From Microbacterium keratanolyticum (GTDB taxonomy: Bacteria > Actinomycetota > Actinomycetes > Actinomycetales > Microbacteriaceae): a DNA stretch of 64,000 nucleotides. Location of the stretch: positions 124,001-188,000 of the forward strand of contig NZ_JAFBBQ010000001.1 in assembly GCF_016907255.1 (NCBI RefSeq), in the 5' to 3' direction. Below are positions 46,140 to 55,209 of this stretch, one piece after another. Made by a program: the position numbers and the translations under genes. The notes under the pieces were generated by a model. It worked only from the letters and a program-made list of their open reading frames with translations. It was not told the DNA's origin and did no database searches. Within the stretch, counting starts at the first letter, position 1. The number at the start of each line of letters is the position of its first letter.

Positions 46140-46967
46140 CTACGCGCCGACCTTGAAGCGCGCGAAGTCGGTCACGGTGATACCGGCGTCCTTCGCGACC
46201 TGGGCGACAGAGAGCTTGTTGTCCTTGGCGTAGTCCTGCTCGAGGAGCGAGACCTGCTTGACGAACGCTGCGACACGCCCCTCGACGATCTTCGGGAGAG
46301 CCGCTTCCGGCTTGCCCTCGTTGCGAGAGATCTCGGTGACGATCTCGCGCTCCTTCTCGATCTCTGCTGCGGGGACATCCTCGCGGCTGAGGTAGGTGGG
46401 GTTCGCGAACGAGATGTGCTGCGCGATGCTGCGAGCGGTCTCAGCGTCGTCACCCGAGTAGGCGACGACGACACCGATCTGCGGCGGCAGGTCCTTGCTG
46501 GTGCGGTGCAGGTACACCGAGAGGTTGTCACCGGTGACGGTGCGCACGCGACGCAGCTCCACCTTCTCGCCGATGATGGCGGCCTCTTCGGAGATGAGCT
46601 GCTCGACGGTCTGGTCGCCCGCGGGAGCGGCCAGAGCGGCCTCGGCCGAGTCGGCCTTGGCAGCGGCGACAGCGTCGGCGACCTTGTCTGCGAGCGCACC
46701 GAAGCGCTCGTTCTTCGCGACGAAGTCGGTCTCGCAGGCGAGCTCGATGATCGTCACAGCGCCATCCTGCTCACGAGCAGCGATCAGGCCCTCGCTGGTG
46801 GAACGGTCAGCGCGCTTGGCGTTGCCCTTCGCACCCTTGAGGCGCAGGATCTCGACAGCCTTCTGGAGGTCACCTTCCGCCTCTTCGAGAGCGTTCTTGG
46901 TGTCAACCATTCCCGTGCCGAGCTGCTCACGCAGAGCCTTGATGTCGGCGATGTTGAAGTTGGCCAT
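46140..46967 (-). CDS. tsf: Elongation factor Ts
   Basis: 275 aa, nucleotide exchange factor for EF-Tu. N-terminal UBA-like domain (ADIKALREQLGTGMVDTKNALEEAEGDLQKAVEILR, in pieces), then ELACETDFVAKNERF, the core subdomains and a C-terminal VEGRVAAFVKQVSLLEQDYAKD. AAGGAG lies about 10 bases before the ATG. It follows rpsB in the universal order with a 44-base gap. Confidence 0.97.
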   Translation of the reverse strand: MANFNIADIKALREQLGTGMVDTKNALEEAEGDLQKAVEILRLKGAKGNAKRADRSTSEGLIAAREQDGAVTIIELACETDFVAKNERFGALADKVADAVAAAKADSAEAALAAPAGDQTVEQLISEEAAIIGEKVELRRVRTVTGDNLSVYLHRTSKDLPPQIGVVVAYSGDDAETARSIAQHISFANPTYLSREDVPAAEIEKEREIVTEISRNEGKPEAALPKIVEGRVAAFVKQVSLLEQDYAKDNKLSVAQVAKDAGITVTDFARFKVGA

Positions 46968-47011
46968 GTGTGGTGGCTCCTTGCTTCGTTTCGTTGTGCG
47001 TGTGGGTGGGA

Positions 47012-47836
47012 TTACTTGGCGTCAGCGTCCGCTGCGACCTCGGCCTCAGCGGCCGGTGCCTCAGCAGCCTCGGCCGGAGCCTCGGTCGATGCCTGAAGCA
47101 GTTCTGCTTCCCACTCAGCGAGCGGCTCAGCGTCGCCGGCCGGGTTGTGCTTCTCCTGAAGGCCCTCAGCGGCAGCGTCAGCGATGATGCGCGTCAGCAG
47201 CGAGACCGAGCGGATCGCGTCGTCGTTGCCGGGGATCGGGTACTGGAAGTCGTCCGGGTCGGCGTTCGTGTCGAGGATGCCGATCACGGGGATGCCGAGC
47301 TTCTTGGCCTCGTCGATCGCAAGGTGCTCACGCTTCGCGTCGACGACCCACAGAGCCGAAGGGGTCTTCGTGAGGTTGCGGATACCGCCGAGCGACTTGT
47401 GCAGCTTGTCGAGCTCGCGCTTCTTGAGCAGCAGCTCCTTCTTGGTGAACGGCGACGACGCGGGGTCGTCGAAGTTCAGCTCTTCGAGCTCCTTCATGCG
47501 TGCAAGACGCTTGGAGACCGTCGAGAAGTTGGTGAGGAGGCCACCGAGCCAGCGCTGGTTGACGTAGGGCTGGCCGACGCGCGTCGCCTGCTCTGCGAGA
47601 ACTTCCTGCGCCTGCTTCTTGGTGCCGACGAAGAGGATCGTGCCACCGTGGGCGACGGTCTCCTTGACGAAGTCGTACGCCTTGTCGATGTAGCCGAGCG
47701 ACTGCTGCAGGTCGATGATGTGGATTCCGCTGCGCTCGGTGAGGATGAAGCGCTTGCCCTTCGGGTTCCAGCGACGGGTCTGGTGTCCGAAGTGAACGCC
47801 GCTGTCGAGCAGCTGGCGGATGGTAACGACGGCCAT
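47012..47836 (-). CDS. rpsB: 30S ribosomal protein S2
   Basis: 274 aa. Conserved S2 features: [26 protein letters not shown] (in pieces), [60 protein letters not shown] and [17 protein letters not shown]. The last 40 residues are an Ala/Glu-rich extension seen in many actinobacterial S2 proteins. AAGGAGA lies 7 bases before the ATG. Its mRNA appears to have a long leader. Confidence 0.97.
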   Translation of the reverse strand: MAVVTIRQLLDSGVHFGHQTRRWNPKGKRFILTERSGIHIIDLQQSLGYIDKAYDFVKETVAHGGTILFVGTKKQAQEVLAEQATRVGQPYVNQRWLGGLLTNFSTVSKRLARMKELEELNFDDPASSPFTKKELLLKKRELDKLHKSLGGIRNLTKTPSALWVVDAKREHLAIDEAKKLGIPVIGILDTNADPDDFQYPIPGNDDAIRSVSLLTRIIADAAAEGLQEKHNPAGDAEPLAEWEAELLQASTEAPAEAAEAPAAEAEVAADADAK

Positions 47837-48134
47837 GGTCGTTCTCCTTCTCTGTGGCGCAGTGCGCCGTAGGGTTGTCACGTCGATCGGTTGATCGTTC
47901 GTCCTGGTGCCCGACGCACTCCCGCCCTGGAAAGGGACCGCTGGGAGGTGATCGCCACGTAAACGCTGTGGGCACGCGTAGTCACCTCGAAGTCGAGATG
48001 CGGTGACAAGTGTATCAGTGCGGGGCCTGCTCGCCGCGCACGCGCTTCCTGCACAGTCGCGCGATTCACGGGGTTGCGCACGGGTCGCGCGGATGTGCTC
48101 CGCGGGCACCTGCGGGGACGAGAACATCCTCTGC
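47837..48134 (-). promoter_or_regulatory. rpsB upstream region with candidate promoter and long leader
   Basis: 298 bases without a gene. On the minus strand TGATACACT (extended -10; hexamer 48014-48009) would start transcription near 48002, giving a leader of about 165 nt with several short dyads (for instance CTCGA/TCGAG just after the promoter). Such a leader could carry S2 autoregulation. No match to a known riboswitch was recognised. Confidence 0.45.
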
Positions 48135-48683
48135 ATGCCCTCGCTCGTCCGTCACCATCGTCTGCTGTCCGTCACGCTGCTGGTCACCGTGATCGCGCTC
48201 GCGTTCTCCCCGCACGCGACCGCCGCCCCTGCCGATGCGCCACGCGCCCTGGAGGAGTTCGACCGCGACTGGTCCTGGCCGCTCCTCGGAACACGCGTCG
48301 TCGTCGAGCCGTTTCGTGCACCTGCGCACGCGTACGGGCCGGGACACCGCGGCATCGACATCGCGCCGAGCACCGATGCCGCCGTGCATGCACCTGCCGA
48401 CGGGGTCGTTGCGTTTCGCGGCGTCGTCGTCGACCGTGCCGTGCTCACGATCGACCACGGCGACGGACTCGTGTCCTCGTTCGAGCCGGTCCTGAGCGCC
48501 GTGAACGCGGGGACGGTGGTCAGCGAAGGCGAGCTGCTGGGAACGATCGACGTCGGCGGTCATGCCGCTGCCGGAACGCTGCACGTGGGTGTGCGCAGTG
48601 ACGGGGTCTATGTGAATCCGATGCTGCTGTTCGGCGGCGTGCCGCGCGCGATCCTTCTTCCCTGCGGACCAGGAGGATGCTGA
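48135..48683 (+). CDS. Secreted M23-like peptidase (LytM fold)
   Basis: 182 aa with a signal peptide ([20 protein letters not shown], cleavage near ATAAP). The mature part is a LytM/M23 domain: [27 protein letters not shown] (HxxxD metal pair), then [13 protein letters not shown] and [14 protein letters not shown]. The usual HxH third motif is LHVGV here, keeping only one His, so the enzyme may be degenerate or a regulator of other hydrolases. No strong ribosome site precedes the ATG. It faces xerC on the other strand. Confidence 0.85.
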   Translation: MPSLVRHHRLLSVTLLVTVIALAFSPHATAAPADAPRALEEFDRDWSWPLLGTRVVVEPFRAPAHAYGPGHRGIDIAPSTDAAVHAPADGVVAFRGVVVDRAVLTIDHGDGLVSSFEPVLSAVNAGTVVSEGELLGTIDVGGHAAAGTLHVGVRSDGVYVNPMLLFGGVPRAILLPCGPGGC

Positions 48684-48699
48684 GCCTCGGCGGGAGTCC

Positions 48700-49602
48700 T
48701 CAGGCTCGAGGGTGGGCGAGCTTGTAGGCGGCGGCGATGCGCTCCGCGGAGACGTGGGTGTAGATCTGAGTCGTTCCGAGGCTCGCATGGCCGAGCATCT
48801 CCTGGACGGCTCGCAGATCGGCGCCTCCGTCGAGCAGGTGCGTGGCCGCCGAGTGACGGAGCGCATGCGGTCCCACGGCGGCGGCACCGATCCGCGGGCC
48901 GAGCGTGCGCGCGACCAGCTCGTACACCGCCCGTGGTCCCAGTTCGCCTCCACGCACACCGCGGAAGATCGCCGCGCTGGGACGCGCCGTGCGCGCCAGC
49001 AGGGCGGGCCGGCCACGGCGAAGGTAGGCGTCGAGGGCCTCCCGCGCGGGGCGCCCGAAGGGAACGACGCGCTCTTTCCCCCCTTTGCCCAGCACACGGG
49101 CGGTCGAACGATCGAGATCGAGGTCGTCGACGTCGAGACCGCAGAGTTCGGACACGCGGATGCCCGAGGCGTAGAGCAGTTCCAGAATCGCGTGGTCGCG
49201 CAGCGCGATCGCATCACCCCGGGCTGCGTCTTCCCTCATCTCGGCGAGGAGGTCGTCGAGCGTGTCGGCGGTGGCCACCCGGGGAAGGGTGCGCGGACGT
49301 TTCGGCGACACCAGTCGGATACTCGGATCGGCGTCGATCAGTTTCTCGTCATGTGCCCAGGCGAAGAAGGAACGCGCGGTCGCCGAACGACGAGCGAGCG
49401 TCGCCCGAGCATCTCCTCGTTGCGTGGCCTGCCAGAGCCAGTCGCGCAGCTCTTCCAGTCCGATCTCCGCGACCGGAAGATCCCCCATCGTCGCGCCCAG
49501 GTCGGCGAGATCTGAGCGGTACGCGCGCACGGTCGCCGCTGAAAGACGACGCACCTGAGCGAGGTGGGTCGTGAAGCGAGCGGATGCTTCAGAGAGGCGC
49601 AC
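48700..49602 (-). CDS. xerC: Tyrosine recombinase XerC
   Basis: A 300-aa site-specific recombinase that resolves chromosome dimers at dif. The N-terminal SAM-like domain (FTTHLAQVRRLSAATVRAYRSDL, in pieces) is followed by the catalytic domain with Arg in ASGIRVSELCGL, Lys in GKGGKERVVPFG, His-Arg in PHALRHSAATHLL, His in LGHASLGTTQIY and nucleophile Tyr in TTQIYTHV. The chromosomal dprA-xerC context supports XerC rather than a phage or integron integrase. GTG start; CATCCT lies 6 nt upstream with GGAAGG in between. Confidence 0.94.
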   Translation of the reverse strand: MRLSEASARFTTHLAQVRRLSAATVRAYRSDLADLGATMGDLPVAEIGLEELRDWLWQATQRGDARATLARRSATARSFFAWAHDEKLIDADPSIRLVSPKRPRTLPRVATADTLDDLLAEMREDAARGDAIALRDHAILELLYASGIRVSELCGLDVDDLDLDRSTARVLGKGGKERVVPFGRPAREALDAYLRRGRPALLARTARPSAAIFRGVRGGELGPRAVYELVARTLGPRIGAAAVGPHALRHSAATHLLDGGADLRAVQEMLGHASLGTTQIYTHVSAERIAAAYKLAHPRA

Positions 49603-49623
49603 CCTTCCAGGATGCCGTGCCGG

Positions 49624-50802
49624 CTACACGCGCCGCCACCCGCCCGCGCCACGCTGCACCGTGCCCTCCAGCATCAGAAGCCCGAGCAGTGCCTCCACAC
49701 GCTCGATCGAGAGTCCCGATCGCCGAGCAAGGTCCAGCGGCTCCCGCGGAGCGCGCGCGCTGAGTGCGTCGCCGAGACGCACAAGCTCCGCATCGTGCGG
49801 TCCGCGCGGAGGCACCTGCGCTGCCTCTCCGAGCCCGTGCGACAGTCCCATCAGCTCGACGACATCGTCGACCGAGGTCACACACCGCGCGTCGTACTCA
49901 CGGAGCAGTCGGTGACAGCCCATCGAGGCCGCACTCGTGATCGATCCCGGCACTGCTCCGAGCGGTCGCCCCAACGAGGCGGCGTGCCCTGCGGTGTTCA
50001 ACGAACCGCTGCGCGCTCCTGCCTCGACCACCACGGTCGCATGTGCGGCCGCCGCGATCAGCCGGTTGCGCGCGAGAAAGCGCCACTTGGTGGGCGCGGT
50101 CCCGCAGGGAACCTCGCTGAGAACGGCACCCGTTCCTGCGACGCTCTGCAGCAGTTGCGCGTGCCCGGCGGGGTACGCACGATCCACTCCACCTGCAAGG
50201 AAGGCGACGGTGTCTCCCCCGGCGCGCAGCACTGCCCGATGCGCCGCCCCGTCGATGCCATAGGCGCCGCCGGAAATCACGAGGAAGCCACGATCGGTCA
50301 GCCCGCCGGCGAAGTCGGCAGCGACATGCTCGCCGTACGCGGTCGCCGCACGCGCGCCGACAATCGCGACGGCGCCGTGCGCACGCCCAAGCGCGCCAGC
50401 GTCCCCCCGCACCCACAGCACGTGCGGGGCGTGACCGTCGAGGTCATCAAGCCCCGCCGGCCAGGCGGCATCTCCCGGCAGCAGCAGCTGCGCCCGGCAT
50501 CGCAACGCCGCGTCCATGGCCGCGCGGATCAGCGCAGTGTCCCACCGCGGGAGCCAGCGCTTCCGGCCATCTCGCACGGCGCGATGGTGTTCTTCTTCCG
50601 CGTCTCCGCCGAAAGCCAGTTGCAACGCCTCCAGCGGTCCGCACTGCGCGACCAGTGCTCCCGCAGTGCCGTCACCGGGCTCGGTGAGGACGCCCCAGGC
50701 CACGCGTGCGATGACGTCGTCGAGCGGACGATCGGGGCGCAGCGCGGCGGCCGCTCTCCGAACATCGTCGTCTTGCAGGACCGCCTGCGGCGCGGGTGTC
50801 AT
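49624..50802 (-). CDS. dprA: DNA-processing protein DprA
   Basis: 392 aa. The Rossmann-like DprA core has AIVGARAATAYG, SGGAYGIDGAAHRAVL, FLAGGVDRAYPAGHAQLL, SEVPCGTAPTKWRFLARNRLIAA and VVEAGARSGSLNTA. A C-terminal winged-helix segment follows (REPLDLARRSGLSIERVEALLGLLMLEG, in pieces). It loads RecA on incoming single strands during transformation. The ATG at 50802 overlaps the yifB stop (ATGA), so the frame upstream is not used. Confidence 0.95.
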   Translation of the reverse strand: MTPAPQAVLQDDDVRRAAAALRPDRPLDDVIARVAWGVLTEPGDGTAGALVAQCGPLEALQLAFGGDAEEEHHRAVRDGRKRWLPRWDTALIRAAMDAALRCRAQLLLPGDAAWPAGLDDLDGHAPHVLWVRGDAGALGRAHGAVAIVGARAATAYGEHVAADFAGGLTDRGFLVISGGAYGIDGAAHRAVLRAGGDTVAFLAGGVDRAYPAGHAQLLQSVAGTGAVLSEVPCGTAPTKWRFLARNRLIAAAAHATVVVEAGARSGSLNTAGHAASLGRPLGAVPGSITSAASMGCHRLLREYDARCVTSVDDVVELMGLSHGLGEAAQVPPRGPHDAELVRLGDALSARAPREPLDLARRSGLSIERVEALLGLLMLEGTVQRGAGGWRRV

Positions 50803-52328
50803 AGAACGAGTCCCTTCTTGAGAAAGAGCGCGCGACCGACATGTTCGATCGCCGGCATCGTTTCGCCGTCGAGGTCGGCGAGCGTCCACGCCAGACGCAG
50901 AACGCGGTCGTACCCGCGCAGTGTGAGCGAACCACGCTGAAGCGCCAGGTCCAGCGCCGCCCGGGTGTCACGCTCGAGTCGGTACTCCCCTTGACGGAGC
51001 CACGATCCGGGGATCTCCGCATTCAGACGCCAGGGAGTCCCTGCCCACCGTTCACGCGCTCGGGAGCGGGCGAGCCGAACACGATCCTGCGCCTCCGCCG
51101 TGCTCACCAGCCCCTGGCCGAGCGCCGGCGCATGGATCGAGGTCACCCGCGTCACGTGCACCGCGATGTCGAGGCGGTCGCGGAGCGGACCGGAGAGCCG
51201 AGCGGCATACCTCCGGATCGCAGACGGCGGACAGATGCACTCTTCCCCCGCGACGCCGTAGAGACCGCAGGGACAGGGGTTTGTTGCGAGGATCAACTGA
51301 AAGCGGGCAGGAAAGGCCGCGATGAAACCCGCTCTGTGGATCTCGATCGTGCCCGATTCCAAGGGTTGACGCAGCGCATCCAGTGCCACACCGGAGAACT
51401 CCGCCGCCTCATCGAGGAACAGAATCCCCCTGTGCGCCCGCACGATCGCGCCGGGCCGGGCCTGGCGGGTGCCGCCGCCGACGAGCGCGGCAAGAGATGC
51501 GCCGTGGTGCGGCGCGACGAAGGGTGCCTCTCGCCCCAGCGCCTGAATCGGCTCACCCGCGAGCGAACGCACGGCCGCCACCTCGAGAGCCTCCTCCTCA
51601 TCGAGCGCCGGCAGAATTCCGGGCAGGCGGCGCGCCAGCATCGTCTTACCGGCGCCCGGCGGGCCACTCAGCAGCATGTTGTGACCGCCGGCTGCCGCGA
51701 CCAGCAGCGCCGACACCGCTTCAGGCTGACCGACGACCTCACTCAGATCGGGTGGCGCCGCCGCAGGGGCGGGCATCTCGGCAAGGCGGATCGGCTCGAC
51801 ATCCGGGACGTCGACCTCCGCGCCGTGAAAGGCCGCAACCTCGCCGAGGCATCCGTACCCGCGCACGTCGATCCCCGTCACCAGCTCGGCTTCGCGCAAG
51901 TTCGCGTGCGGCACGATCACGCGCCCGAATCCGGCCTCCCGCGCCGCGCGCACGGCAGGCAGAACACCGGACACCGGACGGAGGCGCCCATCCAAGCCCA
52001 GCTCGCCGATGTGCACCGTACGAGCGATGGAAGCCGCATCCATCGCGCCCTCGGTCGACAACGCGGCGACCGCGATCGCGAGATCGAACGCGGAACCGTG
52101 CTTGGGCAGACTCGCGGGCGACAGGTTGACCGTGAGTCGCCGATGCGGAAGCTCGATCCCACTGTTCTTGCACGCGTTGTGGACGCGACTGACCGCCTCG
52201 CTCAGTGCGCGATCAGCGAGACCCACCAGCGAGAATCCGGGCGTCTGATTGGAGAGGTCGGCCTCGACCTCGACGAGGTGCCCTGCGATGCCAGAGAAAG
52301 CGACCGCCCAGGTGCGGGCCGTGGTCAT
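50799..52328 (-). CDS. YifB/ComM-family Mg-chelatase-like ATPase
   Basis: 509 aa. An N-terminal Lon-like domain (GLADRALSEAVSRVHNACKNSG, in pieces) is followed by an AAA+ module with GPPGAGKTMLARRLP (Walker A), ILFLDEAAEF (Walker B) and sensor residues (LATNPCPCG). C-terminal LRGYDRVLRLAWTLADL closes it. ComM, the characterised relative, is a helicase that promotes branch migration in natural transformation; the adjacent dprA fits. The ATG overlaps the yraN stop by 4 bp. Confidence 0.93.
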   Translation of the reverse strand: MTTARTWAVAFSGIAGHLVEVEADLSNQTPGFSLVGLADRALSEAVSRVHNACKNSGIELPHRRLTVNLSPASLPKHGSAFDLAIAVAALSTEGAMDAASIARTVHIGELGLDGRLRPVSGVLPAVRAAREAGFGRVIVPHANLREAELVTGIDVRGYGCLGEVAAFHGAEVDVPDVEPIRLAEMPAPAAAPPDLSEVVGQPEAVSALLVAAAGGHNMLLSGPPGAGKTMLARRLPGILPALDEEEALEVAAVRSLAGEPIQALGREAPFVAPHHGASLAALVGGGTRQARPGAIVRAHRGILFLDEAAEFSGVALDALRQPLESGTIEIHRAGFIAAFPARFQLILATNPCPCGLYGVAGEECICPPSAIRRYAARLSGPLRDRLDIAVHVTRVTSIHAPALGQGLVSTAEAQDRVRLARSRARERWAGTPWRLNAEIPGSWLRQGEYRLERDTRAALDLALQRGSLTLRGYDRVLRLAWTLADLDGETMPAIEHVGRALFLKKGLVL

Positions 52329-52684
52329 CGAAGATCCTCGAGATGCTCGATCGTTCCGCGTGCAGGGTCCGCGCCGATGATCCCGATCACGCCCAGTCGC
52401 AACGGGCGGGCACCACCGCCCGGGTTCGTCCCCGCCCAGGCATAGGCGAGACGCCACATCCGCTCCCGTTTGCGTGCGTCGATCGCGTCGAAGGGGTGAC
52501 CGAAGGCGATGCTCGTCCGCGTCTTGACCTCGACGAAGCTGACGACACCATCGCGCGTCGCGATGATGTCGATCTCGCCCTGCGCGCACCGCCAATTGCG
52601 CTCGACGATGCGGTACCCACGCGCCGTCAGGTAGGAGGCTGCGCGGTCTTCTCCGGCGCGTCCCAAGTCGTCTTTCCGTGCCAT
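52325..52684 (-). CDS. YraN-family endonuclease-like protein
   Basis: A 119-aa protein of the UPF0102 family with a restriction-endonuclease-like fold: GRAGEDRAASYLTARGYRIVERNWRCAQGEIDIIATRDG, then VSFVEVKTRTS (the D...ExK metal motif appears as EIDIIA and FVEVKT). Function unresolved. Upstream spacer of 101 bases; no clear ribosome site precedes the ATG, so the true start could be slightly different. Starts the yraN-yifB-dprA-xerC run. Confidence 0.9.
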   Translation of the reverse strand: MARKDDLGRAGEDRAASYLTARGYRIVERNWRCAQGEIDIIATRDGVVSFVEVKTRTSIAFGHPFDAIDARKRERMWRLAYAWAGTNPGGGARPLRLGVIGIIGADPARGTIEHLEDLR

Positions 52685-52785
52685 GCCACCATGCTCGCGG
52701 GGCGGCGCAGAGCAGAAACCGGCGAAAGCGGGAATGCCGGAGAATCCAGATTCACGCTCGGATGTGCAGAACTCGCGTCAGCGGT

Positions 52786-53112
52786 TCACTCTCCGTCGAG
52801 TGACAGCTCCTGCGGAAGCTCGAACTCGCGGCGCGAGAGCTCCTCGACGTTGACGTCCTTGAACGTCAGCACACGCACCGACTTCACGAATCGATCGGCG
52901 CGGTAGATGTCCCACACCCAGACATCGGTCATCGCGACTTCGAAGTAGAAGTCGTGCTCGGTGTCGCGGCGCACGACGTTGACCTCGTTCGCGAGGTAGA
53001 AGCGACGCTCGGTCTCGATCACGTACTGGAACTGGGAAACGACGTCGCGGTACTCGCGGTACAGCGCGAGCTCCAGCTCGCGGTCGTAGTCGTCGAAAGC
53101 TTCGTCATCCAT
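52786..53112 (-). CDS. DUF2469 family protein
   Basis: A 108-aa acidic protein. The opening DEAFDDYDRELELALYREYRDVVSQFQYVIETERRFYLANEV (in pieces) and VWVWDIYRADRFVKSVRVLTFKDVNVEEL are the conserved core of this actinobacteria-specific family, which almost always lies next to rnhB. Role unknown. GGAAG precedes the ATG, and TAGGAT lies 9 nt upstream as a possible -10. Confidence 0.92.
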   Translation of the reverse strand: MDDEAFDDYDRELELALYREYRDVVSQFQYVIETERRFYLANEVNVVRRDTEHDFYFEVAMTDVWVWDIYRADRFVKSVRVLTFKDVNVEELSRREFELPQELSLDGE

Positions 53113-53166
53113 GGTTCTTCCATCCTAGAAGACCTTTGCAGGCAGCGGAGGCCGCCGCCAGGCAGG

Positions 53167-53829
53167 TCAGAAAAGCGTCGGGGCGTCAGCAATCGCCCAG
53201 GAGGCCCGGTGATACGGGCTCAATCCACCGGCGCGGATCGCATCCCGGTGCTCTTGACTCGCGTACCCCTTGTTGCGGTCCCATTGATACGCCGGATGCT
53301 GCGCATGCAGCTCCTGCATGAGAGTGTCCCGGGCGACCTTCGCGATCACCGAGGCAGAAGACACCGACGCGCAGTCGCGGTCACCCTTGACGATGGAGCG
53401 CACCGTGAGCCGTTCGGGGTGCACGGCGGAGACATAGTCATGGTTGCCGTCGAGGATGATGAGCGTCGTGCTCAGGTCGACCCCTGACGCACTCACTGCG
53501 AGAATCGCACGTGACGCAGCGAGCCCGAGCGCGCGCATGATGCCGACCTGATCGATCTCAGCCGCCGAAGACCAGCCGATGCCACTCCCCTGCACCCACG
53601 CCTCCGCACGTGCGGCGACGTCAGGGCGACGCTTCTCCGTGACGAGCTTCGAGTCGCGCAGTCCCTCGGGCACCCGGTGACGTGCGCCCGCAGCATCCAT
53701 CAGCGCAGCACCCACGGCAACCGGTCCTGCCAGGGCACCGCGCCCCACCTCATCGAGCGCGATGATCGTCGTGTACTCGCGGAGCAGCCGACGCTCAAGC
53801 GTCAGCGTGGGGCTGACCACGGCCATCAT
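53167..53829 (-). CDS. rnhB: Ribonuclease HII
   Basis: 220 aa; it removes misincorporated ribonucleotides and RNA primers. Active-site residues: ALDEVGRGALAGPV (Asp-Glu), the catalytic Asp in LIILDGNHDY and Asp in IVKGDRDCASVSSASVIAKVARD. The C-terminal WDRNKGYASQEH is diagnostic. The start is ATG 53829, overlapping the lepB stop; a second ATG follows immediately. Confidence 0.95.
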   Translation of the reverse strand: MMAVVSPTLTLERRLLREYTTIIALDEVGRGALAGPVAVGAALMDAAGARHRVPEGLRDSKLVTEKRRPDVAARAEAWVQGSGIGWSSAAEIDQVGIMRALGLAASRAILAVSASGVDLSTTLIILDGNHDYVSAVHPERLTVRSIVKGDRDCASVSSASVIAKVARDTLMQELHAQHPAYQWDRNKGYASQEHRDAIRAGGLSPYHRASWAIADAPTLF

Positions 53830-54566
53830 TCCGGATCCTGCACGCCGTTGAAGACGGAGTGATGTCCGTCGATGCCGCCGATGCGCTCGAACGGCCACGT
53901 GATGATGAAGGCGCGTCCGACCACGTTCGGCAGGGGGACGAAGCCCTCCGTGGGCTGCTCCTGGTGGAACCGGGAGTCCTGCGAGCGGTCACGATTGTCG
54001 CCGAGCACCCACACCGCATCATCCGGCACGGTGACGTCGAAGTCGACGTTCGAGGCCGCGGTGTCGCCGGGGGGCAGCTTCAGGTAGGCGGACTCGTCGA
54101 TCGGCGACCCGTTCACGGTGATCTGCCCCAGCGCGTTGCAGCAGACCACGTGATCACCGGGGAGACCGATGACCCGCTTGACGAGATGGTCATGAGAATC
54201 CGGCGCGGCGATTCCCACGAGAGCGAGCAGCCACTCCCCTGCCTCCACGAGCGGCGGGCGCGGCGGAACCTGCGGCGCCGGCGGCAGCCATCCGCCCGGA
54301 TCCTTGAACACGACGACGTCGCCGCGCTCGTACCCGGTCCAGCGAGGGGTGAGCTCATCGACGAGGATGCGATCCTTCACGAGGAGGGTGTCCTCCATCG
54401 AGCTCGACGGAATGAAGAAACTGCGCACGACGAACGTCTTGACCAGGAACGACACCAGCACGGCGATCACGACGATCACCAGGATGTCCCGGAGGAAGAC
54501 GAGCCACCCTCGATGCGAGGCCTTCCGGCGGAGTCTGCTCCTGGTGGCGGCATTCTCGTGTGTCAT
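53826..54566 (-). CDS. lepB: Signal peptidase I
   Basis: 246 aa. A single N-terminal TM (FLRDILVIVVIAVLVSFLV, residues about 24-43) anchors the enzyme outside the membrane. Catalytic Ser56 is in IPSSSMEDTL and general base Lys130 in LVKRVIGLPGD; boxes D and E are DHVVCCNALGQI and VWVLGDNRDRSQDSR. It cleaves signal peptides of exported proteins. AAGGA lies 8 bases before the ATG. The downstream position after rplS, before rnhB, is standard for actinobacteria. Confidence 0.95.
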   Translation of the reverse strand: MTHENAATRSRLRRKASHRGWLVFLRDILVIVVIAVLVSFLVKTFVVRSFFIPSSSMEDTLLVKDRILVDELTPRWTGYERGDVVVFKDPGGWLPPAPQVPPRPPLVEAGEWLLALVGIAAPDSHDHLVKRVIGLPGDHVVCCNALGQITVNGSPIDESAYLKLPPGDTAASNVDFDVTVPDDAVWVLGDNRDRSQDSRFHQEQPTEGFVPLPNVVGRAFIITWPFERIGGIDGHHSVFNGVQDPE

Positions 54567-54632
54567 CGACGTCCTTCACGGGGAAAACTGCCGTCCGCAC
54601 GACGACACCTCCCAGGTTCGCATATCTTCCCG

Positions 54633-54671
54633 AAAACACAGCACCCCGAGACATCGTGTCCCGGGGTGCTG
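54633..54671 (-). terminator. Terminator after rplS
   Basis: A 10-bp GC-rich outer stem (54639-54648 with 54662-54671) with a 4-bp inner extension. On the minus strand it is followed by TGTTTTC. It ends rplS transcription before lepB. Confidence 0.8.
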
Positions 54672-54685
54672 AAAGAGTCTGCGAC

Positions 54686-55051
54686 TTAGCGGTCGCGCTT
54701 CTCCTTGATCTTGGCCTTCTTGCCACGGAGGTTGCGCAGGTAGTAGAGCTTCGCGCGACGAACGTCACCGCGGGTGACGACCTCGATGTGGTCGATCACC
54801 GGGCTGTGCACGGGGAACATACGCTCCACGCCCACCTGGAAGCTGATCTTGCGGACCGTGAAGGTCTCGCGGACGCCATCGCCCTGGCGGCCGATGACAA
54901 CACCCTGGAACACCTGGATACGCGAACGCGAACCTTCGGTGATGTTCACGTGCACCTTGACGGTGTCGCCGGGGAAGAACTCGGGAATGTCGGAACGGAG
55001 CGAAGCCGCGTCAACGACGTCGAGGATCTGCATGATCGTCTCTCTCTGCAC
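54686..55051 (-). CDS. rplS: 50S ribosomal protein L19
   Basis: 121 aa. Typical L19: [65 protein letters not shown] and [23 protein letters not shown] purine-rich GAGAGAGAC precedes the ATG. It has its own promoter and terminator, so it is monocistronic here instead of joined to trmD. Confidence 0.98.
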   Translation of the reverse strand: MQRETIMQILDVVDAASLRSDIPEFFPGDTVKVHVNITEGSRSRIQVFQGVVIGRQGDGVRETFTVRKISFQVGVERMFPVHSPVIDHIEVVTRGDVRRAKLYYLRNLRGKKAKIKEKRDR

Positions 55052-55161
55052 TCGCCACAGGTCGGATGCATGGGTAAGGATTGGTACGTGGAGTGTGCTG
55101 TACGGCGCAAGTGCGTCCGCGGGCTCCCCTGAGGCAGAGCCGGGTCACGGCACAAACAACC

Positions 55162-55191
55162 ATTCTGCCACGAATCATCAGACCGCACCAA
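55162..55191 (-). promoter_or_regulatory. Promoter of rplS
   Basis: Minus strand: TTGGTG (55191-55186), 18 bp, CAGAAT (55167-55162), preceded by TGG. It gives a leader of roughly 105 nt. The TGGCAGAAT core is shared with the predicted rpsP promoter. Confidence 0.55.
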
Positions 55192-55209
55192 AACGGTGCT
55201 TCCCTCAGG

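Noticed and set aside
43500..47096. A 1198-codon open frame on the plus strand opposite cdsA, frr, pyrH and tsf
   Set aside because: It is the complement of well-supported genes. In high-GC DNA the antisense frame in this register rarely meets stops, and the translation is a compositionally odd Arg/Asp/Leu mix with no recognisable domain.
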